A stretch of DNA of 64,000 nt from an uncultured Microbulbifer sp. (GCF_947498635.1 NZ_CANMKV010000021.1:1-64000); one strand, 5' to 3'. Shown: positions 44,992 through 53,376, counted from the stretch's first letter. Made by a program: numbers and translations. Notes: a model not told the origin generated them from the letters alone.

Positions 44992-46176
44992 ATGAAATTC
45001 GATATCGCCATCGTCGGTGCCGGAGTGCTTGGTAGCTTTGCCGCTTACCATGCACTCAAGTCCGGAAAAAAGGTATTGCTCATCGATGCCAGTACTAAAT
45101 CTCACGGCGCAACGGTACGGAATTTTGGGCAAATAGTGCCATCGGGTATGAATCTGAACTTATGGCGTAACCTGGGGCGGCGATCACTAGAGCTTTATGG
45201 CGAGCTGACATCATTAATGCCAGATGCACTTAAGCAACAAGGATCTCTCTATGTAGCTTCTTGTGCAGAAGAGACAAGTATCCTTGAGGAAATGCACGAG
45301 ATTAATTGTGAAACGGACTACACCTCCAAGCTTCTTACACCCACACAGTGCCGAAAACGTATTGCCCCCCTGGCCCAGGGTTATTGTCACGGTGGTCTCC
45401 TCTACCCACAGGAAATGAGTTCAGAAAGTACTCTAATGATGAAATATTTCTGGAAACACCTGGATGATGAGGCCAACCTCCACTTTAAAAAAGCCACTCC
45501 GGTAATTGCCGTAGAAGAAGTTCATAGCGGTATTGGGGTTCGCTGCTCAACTGGAGAAATTCATCTCTCAGAGCGCGCACTGATTTGTTGTGGCCACCAA
45601 CTTAGCCACTTGTTTCCACATTTATTGCAAACGAAAAAAATGCAACTTAGTAAGTTACAAATGTTGCGTACTCAGCCCTTCGAAAAGATCAAGGTTCCAG
45701 GAAATTTGTTAACAGCCCTGACTATACGCCGTTATGAGGCCTTCAAAAGCTGTCCCAACTATAAAAATTTACCGAAACCTCAGATCGATCCAGACTATAA
45801 AAAACTTGGAATCCACCTGCTATTTCGTCAGTCTGCCGATGGTAGCCTTATCATCGGTGACTCCCATGAGTATTTCTCTGCCCTAGACTCGGGCACGTTG
45901 GACTATGAGATCCGACAAGAAATCAACACACTGATAATGGCTGAAGCCAAACGTATCCTCAACCTTCCCCATTACAATATAGCCAGGGCCTGGAATGGCT
46001 ATTACAGCCAGGAAAATAATCGAGGTATCTTCCTCAAATCGGCTGCTGAGCATATCCATTTAGTGACCGGTATTGGCGGAAAAGGCATGACGACTGGACC
46101 CGCATTAATGGAGCGGGTAGTGAAAAATATTTTTGAAGAAAATCCTCTTGAAGAGTGCCTTATCGATGAATATTGA
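44992..46176 (+). CDS. FAD-dependent amine oxidase of phosphonate clusters (TIGR03364 type)
   Basis: A 394-residue DAO-like flavoprotein. The FAD-binding motif is IAIVGAGVLGSFAAYHAL (residues 5-22) with VLLIDAS closing the Rossmann unit. The conserved GATVRNFGQIVPSG follows, and near the C-terminus GIGGKGMTTGPAL. This family recurs beside phnX; recent work on such enzymes (PbfC/PbfD) showed oxidation of 2-aminoethylphosphonate or its N-alkyl derivatives to phosphonoacetaldehyde. With no PhnW transaminase or PhnY in view, this enzyme most likely supplies PhnX. It overlaps the next gene by 11 bases. Confidence 0.85.
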   Translation: MKFDIAIVGAGVLGSFAAYHALKSGKKVLLIDASTKSHGATVRNFGQIVPSGMNLNLWRNLGRRSLELYGELTSLMPDALKQQGSLYVASCAEETSILEEMHEINCETDYTSKLLTPTQCRKRIAPLAQGYCHGGLLYPQEMSSESTLMMKYFWKHLDDEANLHFKKATPVIAVEEVHSGIGVRCSTGEIHLSERALICCGHQLSHLFPHLLQTKKMQLSKLQMLRTQPFEKIKVPGNLLTALTIRRYEAFKSCPNYKNLPKPQIDPDYKKLGIHLLFRQSADGSLIIGDSHEYFSALDSGTLDYEIRQEINTLIMAEAKRILNLPHYNIARAWNGYYSQENNRGIFLKSAAEHIHLVTGIGGKGMTTGPALMERVVKNIFEENPLEECLIDEY

Positions 46177-46720
46177 TGTTGTGGATGAAATAAGTCAGCT
46201 TTTTTTACAGTACGGTCATTTAACACTCGGGGAAAACTGTACACAACTACAACATGCTATCCAGTGTGCAACCCTGGCAGAACACACTGATAGCACTGAC
46301 GAATTGATTGTGGCTGCATTTCTACACGATATCGGTCATCTCTACGCCATTAAGGAAAACTTACCCGGTATAGATTCCGAGGGCTATTGCAAACATGAAC
46401 TTATAGGCGCAGCTCTGCTCGAAAAGTGGGGATTTCCCTCTAGTGTCACCATACCCATCGCCTTGCATGTTCAGGCGAAGAGATTCCTTAAGAATACGGA
46501 TAGTCATTACGAAGCGCAGCTATCCAGAGCCAGCCGAAACACTCTGGTAAAGCAAGGCGAAGGCATGAGCAATCAAGAGCAAATTGGTTTTCTACAAAAT
46601 CCCTTCGCCAGAGACGCCCTGCTCCTCCGCAAATGGGATGATGCCGGAAAGATTCCAGGAAGAGATATGGCCACTTTTCATCATTGGCTAAAGGTCTGTG
46701 CAAAGGTACGCAATAAATAA
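46166..46720 (+). CDS. HD-domain protein of phosphonate operons (PhnZ-like, TIGR03276 type)
   Basis: A 184-residue HD-domain protein. Metal ligands expected from PhnZ, a mixed-valent diiron oxygenase that splits 1-hydroxy-2-aminoethylphosphonate, are all present: H30 (LQHAIQCATLAE), H54-D55 (FLHDIGHL), H77 (KHELIG), H101 (ALHVQAKRFL, with K105) and an Asp in KWDDAGK (~158). By eye, the PhnZ lid tyrosine (Y24) aligns with a threonine (T20), while the following G-E is kept. The ATG at 46166 lies inside the end of the FAD gene. No phnY hydroxylase is seen, so its substrate may be an already hydroxylated phosphonate. Confidence 0.83.
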   Translation: MNIDVVDEISQLFLQYGHLTLGENCTQLQHAIQCATLAEHTDSTDELIVAAFLHDIGHLYAIKENLPGIDSEGYCKHELIGAALLEKWGFPSSVTIPIALHVQAKRFLKNTDSHYEAQLSRASRNTLVKQGEGMSNQEQIGFLQNPFARDALLLRKWDDAGKIPGRDMATFHHWLKVCAKVRNK

Positions 46721-46764
46721 TCTGTCGTTTCAATTCCATATCCATCACCTAAAAGAGAGAACAC

Positions 46765-47574
46765 ATGGAATCCCTACAATTAAAAGCAGTTATCCTCGAC
46801 TGGGCCGGAACACTAGTCGACTTTGGCTCTCGCGCTCCTCTGCAAGCATTTATACAGGTTTTTTCTGATGCGAGGATTTCTGTCAATGAGGCGCAAACCC
46901 GCATTCCAATGGGTACCGAGAAGAAAGAGCATATTCGCCGGATGTTACAACAGGAAGCCATTCAAGCTGCCTGGCAAGAAGAGTACGGGCGCTCATCCCA
47001 GGAATCCGATATCGACGATTTGTATCGTCAGTTGACCCCAATACAAATTCAGGAAATTGATAAACACAGCCAAATAGTGCCAGGGGCAGACAAATTATTT
47101 GTTCGTTTGCGTGAGCGTAATTTACGTATCGGCAGTACCACCGGTTATAGCCGCATGATGATTGAGGGAATGCTGGCAAACGCTCAACAACAGGGCCTGA
47201 GGCCCGACTGTGTAGTTGCTGCCGATGAAGCTGTAGGCGCGAGACCCGGACCGGCCGCCGCATTGAAGAACGTTATTGAAATGGAAATCCCCTCCGTCAG
47301 CCTATGTGTCAAGGTAGATGACACCGCTGCAGGCATTCACGAAGGGCGAAATGCCGGTATGTGGACCGTTGCAGTGGTGCTTTCCGGAAACGCCTCAGGA
47401 TTATCCCAGGAAAGCTGGCAGATGCTCTCAGAGGAAGAGAAAAATAGTCACCGTACTAGCGCCTATCAAAAACTGGAGAATAGTGGCGCCCACTACTTGA
47501 TAGACGATATCAGTAAGCTTGAACCTGTACTGGTCGATATCAATCGTCGGCTGGCCCTTGGACAACGCCCCTGA
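46765..47574 (+). CDS. phnX: Phosphonoacetaldehyde hydrolase
   Basis: A HAD-superfamily phosphonatase that cleaves phosphonoacetaldehyde to acetaldehyde and phosphate. At 269 residues the key residues fall at the positions of the Bacillus cereus enzyme: nucleophile D12 in LDWAGT and Schiff-base K53 in the cap motif MGTEKKEHIRRM. HAD motif II is GSTTGYS and motif IV is VKVDDTAAGIHEGRNAGMWTV. The motif III region reads GARPGPAAALKN where most PhnX have GRPxPWM, a mild divergence. ATG 46765 has GAGAG upstream. It lies 44 nt after the HD gene. Confidence 0.95.
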   Translation: MESLQLKAVILDWAGTLVDFGSRAPLQAFIQVFSDARISVNEAQTRIPMGTEKKEHIRRMLQQEAIQAAWQEEYGRSSQESDIDDLYRQLTPIQIQEIDKHSQIVPGADKLFVRLRERNLRIGSTTGYSRMMIEGMLANAQQQGLRPDCVVAADEAVGARPGPAAALKNVIEMEIPSVSLCVKVDDTAAGIHEGRNAGMWTVAVVLSGNASGLSQESWQMLSEEEKNSHRTSAYQKLENSGAHYLIDDISKLEPVLVDINRRLALGQRP

Positions 47575-47654
47575 TAGGCTATCAACCTGCAACAATAATT
47601 CTTCGGTAGCCCAGGCTAAAGACCAAGTTTAAGAACAAACCCAAGAGAAGTACT

Positions 47655-48356
47655 GTGTCCTCCAGTTACGATGATATCAAGTCCTATGTTCAATTGTTGA
47701 TCACTAATAGTCGCCTGGCCGTCAACCAGAAATTACCCGCCGAGCGTGAACTGGCAGAGCAACTGCAAGTCACGCGTATTACCTTGCGCGACGGATTAAA
47801 CCGCCTTGAGGGAGAGGGGCTGATCTACCGTCAAAATCGGCGTGGCTGGTTTGTTGCCCCAAATCGCTTCGTAATGAATCCAGCCCAAAAGGTCAATTTT
47901 AATTCCATGGCTTGGCAACAGGGGTTCAGCCCCACCACCAATGTGCTGGGATTTCGCAAACTGATCGTACGCCGCGCTATTTACTCGGTCTTTAGCTCCA
48001 GTAAAAGCACTAAGTATTTTGAGATGCGAAGAGTACGCTACCTAGACCAGCGGGCAGTTATGGTAGAAGAAAGCTATCTTCCCGCAGAGCGCTTTTCTGG
48101 ATTATCTGACTCCGATTTATCGGGATCGGTTACAGAAATATTAAAAGATCGCTACGCGGTAACTATTACTCATGAGCGCTGTACCATTCAGGTTGCCAAC
48201 TTGGAATTACAGTGTGCAGAGCCCCTTGGCATTCCCGCTGGCGCCCTAAGCCTGAAAATAATACGACTCCGCTTTGATTCCAGTGAGCATTTGGTCGATT
48301 ACAATATTGAATACTGGCTACCTCATGCCATAGAAATGGAAGTCGCCACCCAGTAA
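47655..48356 (+). CDS. GntR-family regulator with UTRA domain (PhnF/PhnR-like)
   Basis: A 233-residue regulator. The N-terminal winged HTH is LPAERELAEQLQVTRITLRDGLNRLEGEGLIYRQNRRGWFV (residues ~23-65). A UTRA ligand domain follows (FEMRRVRYLDQRAVMVEESYLPAERF, LSLKIIRLRFDSSEHLVDYNIEYWLPHAIEMEV). The UTRA/HutC group includes PhnF and regulators of aminoethylphosphonate genes. As the only regulator in the island it is the best candidate to bind the CTGGnCTAGnCCAG sites. The start is GTG 47655 after AGAGAAG. No operator copy was found directly before its own start. Confidence 0.9.
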   Translation: MSSSYDDIKSYVQLLITNSRLAVNQKLPAERELAEQLQVTRITLRDGLNRLEGEGLIYRQNRRGWFVAPNRFVMNPAQKVNFNSMAWQQGFSPTTNVLGFRKLIVRRAIYSVFSSSKSTKYFEMRRVRYLDQRAVMVEESYLPAERFSGLSDSDLSGSVTEILKDRYAVTITHERCTIQVANLELQCAEPLGIPAGALSLKIIRLRFDSSEHLVDYNIEYWLPHAIEMEVATQ

Positions 48357-48504
48357 TTCCCTCCCTTACGGTCTTGCTACTTTTTTCTGGCTTTTACCCA
48401 AGGGGGTCGGTTAGTTGTTCGCTTTTAATTAACCGTCTTTTCTTTGCAGTATCTCAGTCAAAACCCCTTCATTGGCATTTAACAACCATTGTCTATCCTA
48501 ATAA

Positions 48505-48522
48505 ATCTGGTCTAGGCCAGAT
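48505..48522. promoter_or_regulatory. Phosphonate-regulon operator 3 (before the secreted phosphatase-hemopexin gene)
   Basis: ATCTGGTCTAGGCCAGAT, an 18-bp palindrome with one mismatched pair, sharing CTGGnCTAGnCCAG with operators 1 and 2. It ends 26 bases before the ATG of the secreted enzyme. Confidence 0.65.
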
Positions 48523-48548
48523 ACAATTTAAAATACAGGATATTCGAT

Positions 48549-50309
48549 ATGAAGAGGCTCATCTCCTGCCTATTGTGGATCATGCTGGTTTCCAGTACCC
48601 AGTACGTTTTTGCCCAGAACAATAAGAAGGTACTTCTTATTGGCGTTGATGGGCTACAGTACGAAAAGCTAAAGGCCTTAGACACCCCCAATTATGACCG
48701 ATTAATTTTACACAAAGCCTATACCGGTGGCATCAACGGTACCCCCAACCAGCAAGATACTAAAAGTGGACCTGGCTGGTCCACTATTCTTACTGGAGTT
48801 TGGGTGGACAAGCACAAAGTTGCCGCCAATGACTCTGGCCAAGCAAATGCTATATTTCCAAGTTTATTCAAGCGTATTAAAGAAGCGGACAATAACTTTT
48901 GGGTAGGCAGCCTATCGCACTGGAGCCCTATCAATACCAACTTCTTTACAGCTGACCTGGCGCAGGCCGATCTGGTTTTAAGTGGCCTTTCCGATGCGGA
49001 TGTCACCGCTCGCGGAGTGCAGGAGATTTCTTCTGGCAAAGTAGATTTCCTATTCCTGCACTTGGATGATCCCGATGGTGCCGGTCATAGCTCTTGCTTT
49101 GGCGATCGCTATAACGAGAGCATTCACACAAGCGATACTCAGCTGGGTATGCTGCTAGATGCAGTCGAGTCACGTATTGCTCGCGGGGAGGAATGGTTGG
49201 TACTCGTAACCACAGATCACGGCCGTGATTCCCGTGGCTGCGGACACGGATCACAAACGACCAGTGAGAAAACTATTTTTATCGGCAGTAACCTGCCATT
49301 GAATGCCGAGCACAGTGAATATGTTGAGGATATCCACAATGAAGATTTTGATGGGATTTATGGCCATGCCGCACAAACTTCGATTGCACCAACGGTGCTC
49401 CGTTTTATGGATATCGACCTAAAAACGACCTGGAAGCTGGATGGTAATCCACTGATTGGTAGCCCTGGCATACGTAAATTGATATCGACCAATAATACAA
49501 CGATTCAATGGTATTCAACGGATAGCGGTCCAGTTGAGATTTACCAAAATGATCAGCTTATTGATATAACGGATGCGAGTTTACAGAGCTGGACCGATCG
49601 CACAAAAGCCCAGGGAATCCTCGATTATGTATTTGTGTATAACAATACCCCGGTCGCTCTGCGAAAATCCGCTCTGGACATTATCGCCGGTCTCGATTGG
49701 AGCGGTTCGCGTGCTTACTATTTCCGAAGCGACAATCAATATGTACGCTATAACAAAATCCTGGGCAGGGCTTCTAGCGACTATCCACGCACAACGGATA
49801 ATAACACTTGGCCTGGTTTGGGAGACTATGCCAACCTTATTGTTGCCGCATTTAAAACCAGTAGCGAAAAAGGTTATTTTTTCTTAAATGATGGGCGCTA
49901 TTTACGCTACGATCTCGATAAAGATCGCGTGGATTCCGGCTACCCAAAGTTGGTTGATAACAACAGCTGGCCGGGTATGGCCACCTACGCCAATAAAATT
50001 CGCGCAGCCCTGAAGTGGCCCAATAATAAAGTATATTTCTTTCTCAATGATGGGAATTATTTACGCTATGACTTGGAAGAAGATCAGCTTGACAGCGGTT
50101 ACCCTCAAGCTGTCAATGACAACACCTGGCCGGGACTCGGCGCCTATGCATCAGAGATTACTGCGGCCCACCAATGGAACTCTATTCGCGCTTATTTCTT
50201 CCTGAAAAATCAACGCTATATACGCTATTCCATCACCTCGGATCAGGCGTATAACGGATATCCACGAACAACCGACGATGACACCTGGCCGGGCCTGATG
50301 ACTCCCTGA
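48549..50309 (+). CDS. Secreted alkaline-phosphatase-superfamily hydrolase fused to a hemopexin propeller
   Basis: 586 residues. Signal peptide at 1-22 (ends QYVFAQ). The catalytic domain (~25-300) has alkaline-phosphatase-superfamily metal and nucleophile motifs: LLIGVDGLQ, SGPGWSTILTGVWVDKH (nucleophile Ser/Thr), HLDDPDGAGHSS, VTTDHGRDSRG and YGHAAQTSIAPTVL. After a spacer, four hemopexin-like blades follow (~390-586), each with a YYF/YFF-L-x-D-G/N-x-Y-x-R-Y core and a SGYP-x(6)-TWPGL end. Location outside the inner membrane is expected. With operator 3 upstream, it belongs to the phosphonate regulon; it may release phosphonates or phosphate from esters such as phosphonolipids. The exact reaction (phosphodiesterase, phosphonoacetate hydrolase or other) is unknown. 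Confidence 0.82.
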   Translation: MKRLISCLLWIMLVSSTQYVFAQNNKKVLLIGVDGLQYEKLKALDTPNYDRLILHKAYTGGINGTPNQQDTKSGPGWSTILTGVWVDKHKVAANDSGQANAIFPSLFKRIKEADNNFWVGSLSHWSPINTNFFTADLAQADLVLSGLSDADVTARGVQEISSGKVDFLFLHLDDPDGAGHSSCFGDRYNESIHTSDTQLGMLLDAVESRIARGEEWLVLVTTDHGRDSRGCGHGSQTTSEKTIFIGSNLPLNAEHSEYVEDIHNEDFDGIYGHAAQTSIAPTVLRFMDIDLKTTWKLDGNPLIGSPGIRKLISTNNTTIQWYSTDSGPVEIYQNDQLIDITDASLQSWTDRTKAQGILDYVFVYNNTPVALRKSALDIIAGLDWSGSRAYYFRSDNQYVRYNKILGRASSDYPRTTDNNTWPGLGDYANLIVAAFKTSSEKGYFFLNDGRYLRYDLDKDRVDSGYPKLVDNNSWPGMATYANKIRAALKWPNNKVYFFLNDGNYLRYDLEEDQLDSGYPQAVNDNTWPGLGAYASEITAAHQWNSIRAYFFLKNQRYIRYSITSDQAYNGYPRTTDDDTWPGLMTP

Positions 50310-50313
50310 CTGC

Positions 50314-51054
50314 CTACCAGGGCAAGCGGCTACCATCCCAAAAAAACAAATTGCCACTATCGGCCGGCGCCAGTTGTTCTACTACATCCACAATACGCCC
50401 GGCACTCAGTGCCGGGCTATAGAGTTTACCGGGTGCTAGATTCCCCTGAAAAGGTTTGGAGAGCACTGTATCTGTGGTTCCCGGATGGACTGCCACCACA
50501 CAACTACTTTCCAGTCGACGCCCCCATTCAATAGACAGGTTTTTTATCAACATATTGAGCGACGCCTTGCTGATACGGTAACTGTACCAGCCGCCCAACT
50601 CATTATCGCCGATACTACCGACCTTGGCAGATAGGGATACCCACAGCAGCGGCTGCTTGCGCAGCAACTTCCTATCCAGTGCCTGGGCCAGGTGCAAGTG
50701 AGTGAGCAAATTGATGCGTATGGATTGTACCAGCCAGTCATCTTCACACTGGGCCAGGGATTTTTCCGGACCACGGAACTCATCGTGTAACAGCCCACAG
50801 CAGTTGATTACCCAGTCGGGCGGAGAGGAAAATTCAGAGAGAAAGGCCTTGACCGATTGAATCGAGTGCTCGTCCGCAAGGGATACTGTCAGGTGCCGGC
50901 GCTCACCCGCGTGCCCCGGCACCCGATCCACCGCAGCGCGGCTCAACGTGAGCAGCGCTATATCGGGATAGCGCCGAACAATTTCGGCGCCTATTGCGCG
51001 GGCCAGGTCGCCTGACGCGCCAGCAAGTAATACCGTCCTTGGTTGATCAAACAT
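50314..51054 (-). CDS. Short-chain dehydrogenase/reductase
   Basis: A 246-residue SDR with the coenzyme motif VLLAGASGDLARAIGAEIV (residues ~7-25, a GASGxxA variant of TGxxxGxG), NCCGLLHD (NNAG-like), a catalytic Ser in VSLSAKVGSIGDN and YSYRISKASLN (YxxxK). The start is taken at ATG 51054 with GGAGG six bases upstream; the longer frame runs into the decarboxylase gene. It lies 31 nt after the decarboxylase on the same strand and is probably cotranscribed. The substrate is unknown. It is convergent with the hemopexin-fusion gene, 4 bp apart. Confidence 0.85.
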   Translation of the reverse strand: MFDQPRTVLLAGASGDLARAIGAEIVRRYPDIALLTLSRAAVDRVPGHAGERRHLTVSLADEHSIQSVKAFLSEFSSPPDWVINCCGLLHDEFRGPEKSLAQCEDDWLVQSIRINLLTHLHLAQALDRKLLRKQPLLWVSLSAKVGSIGDNELGGWYSYRISKASLNMLIKNLSIEWGRRLESSCVVAVHPGTTDTVLSKPFQGNLAPGKLYSPALSAGRIVDVVEQLAPADSGNLFFWDGSRLPW

Positions 51055-51085
51055 ACCGGCCTCCATGCCGGATAGCTCGTGGGGT

Positions 51086-53149
51086 CTATTTTGCCTTTTT
51101 GCCGCCGGATTTTTTACCTGTGGCTTCCAGGGTCCCAGGTACTTCCCTGACCACACGCAACATGGGTTCATCGGAGCGGAAAATCAGGCCGTGAATTTCC
51201 GTAGTATTCTGCCCCTGCAATAACTGTTGCAGGTACTGCACAATCTGCGCGGAAATCTCCTGACCAGGCACCAGTACAGGAATACCCGGTGGGTAGGGCA
51301 CAATCTCATCGGCGCTGGTGCGGCCGATCAGGTTCTGCGTCGCATCCACGCCGTTATCCATTAACGGAAGCTCTTCAGTCTCGGCAAAGTAGGCGTCTGC
51401 CGGCAGACAGGTAAAGCGGGTAAACTCCGGCAGTCGACGCGGAGTACCCACATGAATACGCTTATGGGTATTGCCCGCCAGTTGCTTGAGCGCATGAATC
51501 AGGCGCAACAATTTACTCTCGGTGCTGCCCAGAGTCACCAACACCGTGATGGTATTGTAGGTGGTCTTCTCCACCTGGATACCATACTGGTCGAACAGCT
51601 TGATCTGCATCTCATTACCCGAGTAGCCACTGCGGGAGATATCGATGGTCACCTTGGTGGGGTCCAAGCGAATATTGTCGCCGGCAAGTGGCTCGGCAAT
51701 CAGATCGTCACGGGTTAGGGCGCGGAATACACCGGTTTCATTCACTGCGCGGCGCAGAGTTTCCACCATCTGTAAGCACTGCTTAAGACGCCCATAACCC
51801 TCCATCGCCATTTGCTTTCGCGCCACATCGAGGCTGGCGATCATGGCGTATTGCGGGCTGGTGGAGGCGTGCATGTTCAGGTTTTCGCGGAAGCGGAACT
51901 CGTCAAAGTCCGGGTCCTGCACATGAATCATACTGGCCTGGGAAAACGCCGATAGCATCTTGTGGGTGCTCTGGGTTACATAGTCGGCGCCACACTCCAG
52001 CGCGGTGGGACGCAGCTCAGGGTGGAAGAAACCGTGGGCAAACCAGGCCTCATCAACCAGCACCTTAACGCCCCGCTCATGGGCGTAGTCGATGATGGGC
52101 TTCAGGTCGTAACGCAGGCCATCATAGGTGCAGGACGTGATGACCAGTAGACGCGCATCGCCGTGCTCATCCAGGGCCGCCTCGATATCGGAGCGCTTCA
52201 CCGGGCCATAGATACCGAATTCGGGGTGCAGTACCGACTTCAGGTAAACCGGCTCACAGCGATTCATCACTATCGCGTGGTGGACCGACTTGTGACAGGC
52301 CTGGTCGACAATAATCTTGCCACCACCGCCGAGGATCTGCTGAATCACTACCTTGTTAGCAGTGGAAGTGCCGTTGGTCAGGAAAAAAGTGTGGCGCGAA
52401 CCAAAGGCCTGGGCGGCCAGATCTTGTGCTTCCTGGATCACCGAGTGTGGTTCCAGCAGGCTGTCCAGTATCTGCACCGAGACAGACAAATCCGTATTGA
52501 AAACGTGTTCGCCCATAAAGCGGTAGAAATCCCCCACCCAGGGGCTATTGCGCAGGCTGTCCCCTCCGGAGTGGCCCGGTGTGTGCCAGGCATCGCGCGC
52601 GGAGAATACGTACTCTTTCAAAGTATCGGCGAAGGGAGTGGAGGCCCGGCGGGCGATAAATGCCTGCACCAGACGGAACATATGGTTGAAGTTGCCCTCA
52701 CGGCGGTCAAATAGTTCGTCGAAGCGCCTGCGCAGACTGGTCAGTGATTTGACGCCGCTTTTCCCTGCCAGTGGCGTACCACCGGCGACATCGCTTTGCG
52801 CCACCAGAAAAATATTGAGTTGAGAGCGAAGTGCATGAATCTGGTCAGCGAGCATATCCGCAGCTTCCAGGCCCTGGGCATCAGTACCCCCATCCACTAT
52901 AACGGCCTGTAGACGCCCCTCTTCCAGCGCCAGCTGTTCCGCATCTGCGGGGATCACCGCTTCAAAAACCAGGCCGAAGGGATTCTCATGCAAAGCTGCG
53001 GTGCTGTTCAGGGCGCTGACCCAGTCTCCCGCCAACTTGCTGTCTGCACTCACCAGCGCCACATGGCATTCCAGCTTCTGTGCGCTGTGTTTCAGGTTGC
53101 CCAATTCAGGCATCTTCATGTCCAAACCCATATTCTTATCCACCAGCAT
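51086..53149 (-). CDS. Orn/Lys/Arg decarboxylase, fold-type I, PLP-dependent
   Basis: A large basic-amino-acid decarboxylase of 687 residues making a diamine or agmatine. An N-terminal wing-like domain (~1-170) precedes the PLP core with WHTPGHSGGDSL, FFLTNGTSTANK, CHKSVHHA, VDEAWFAHGFF and the PLP lysine in TQSTHKMLSAFSQASMIH (about residue 397). The C-terminal domain is conserved (EIVPYPPGIPVLVPGQEI). Specificity among lysine, ornithine and arginine cannot be read by eye. Start choice is uncertain among several in-frame ATGs near 53149-53110. It is followed by the SDR. Confidence 0.9.
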   Translation of the reverse strand: MLVDKNMGLDMKMPELGNLKHSAQKLECHVALVSADSKLAGDWVSALNSTAALHENPFGLVFEAVIPADAEQLALEEGRLQAVIVDGGTDAQGLEAADMLADQIHALRSQLNIFLVAQSDVAGGTPLAGKSGVKSLTSLRRRFDELFDRREGNFNHMFRLVQAFIARRASTPFADTLKEYVFSARDAWHTPGHSGGDSLRNSPWVGDFYRFMGEHVFNTDLSVSVQILDSLLEPHSVIQEAQDLAAQAFGSRHTFFLTNGTSTANKVVIQQILGGGGKIIVDQACHKSVHHAIVMNRCEPVYLKSVLHPEFGIYGPVKRSDIEAALDEHGDARLLVITSCTYDGLRYDLKPIIDYAHERGVKVLVDEAWFAHGFFHPELRPTALECGADYVTQSTHKMLSAFSQASMIHVQDPDFDEFRFRENLNMHASTSPQYAMIASLDVARKQMAMEGYGRLKQCLQMVETLRRAVNETGVFRALTRDDLIAEPLAGDNIRLDPTKVTIDISRSGYSGNEMQIKLFDQYGIQVEKTTYNTITVLVTLGSTESKLLRLIHALKQLAGNTHKRIHVGTPRRLPEFTRFTCLPADAYFAETEELPLMDNGVDATQNLIGRTSADEIVPYPPGIPVLVPGQEISAQIVQYLQQLLQGQNTTEIHGLIFRSDEPMLRVVREVPGTLEATGKKSGGKKAK

Positions 53150-53376
53150 AGCCCGCAACTTATCGGGGGCCGCCGCTTTAATTATTCAACTATTTGATTT
53201 TATTAACTTTTATTTAGTCCCCCGACAATCGCGGAGGATCTGGAATTCTTGGGTGAAAAACCAGAGGGCAAATACTAATAGAGAGGGCATCGGAATTCCG
53301 CGACGACAGCGCTTTTGGCGATATTCGCCAAAAGCAAGCTGACCGACCAGATCTATTGCCAAGGAAGAGTGGAAAG

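Noticed and set aside
51452-52823. Plus-strand frames opposite the decarboxylase (for example 52163-52714)
   Set aside because: Antisense shadows of a gene with full PLP-enzyme motifs.
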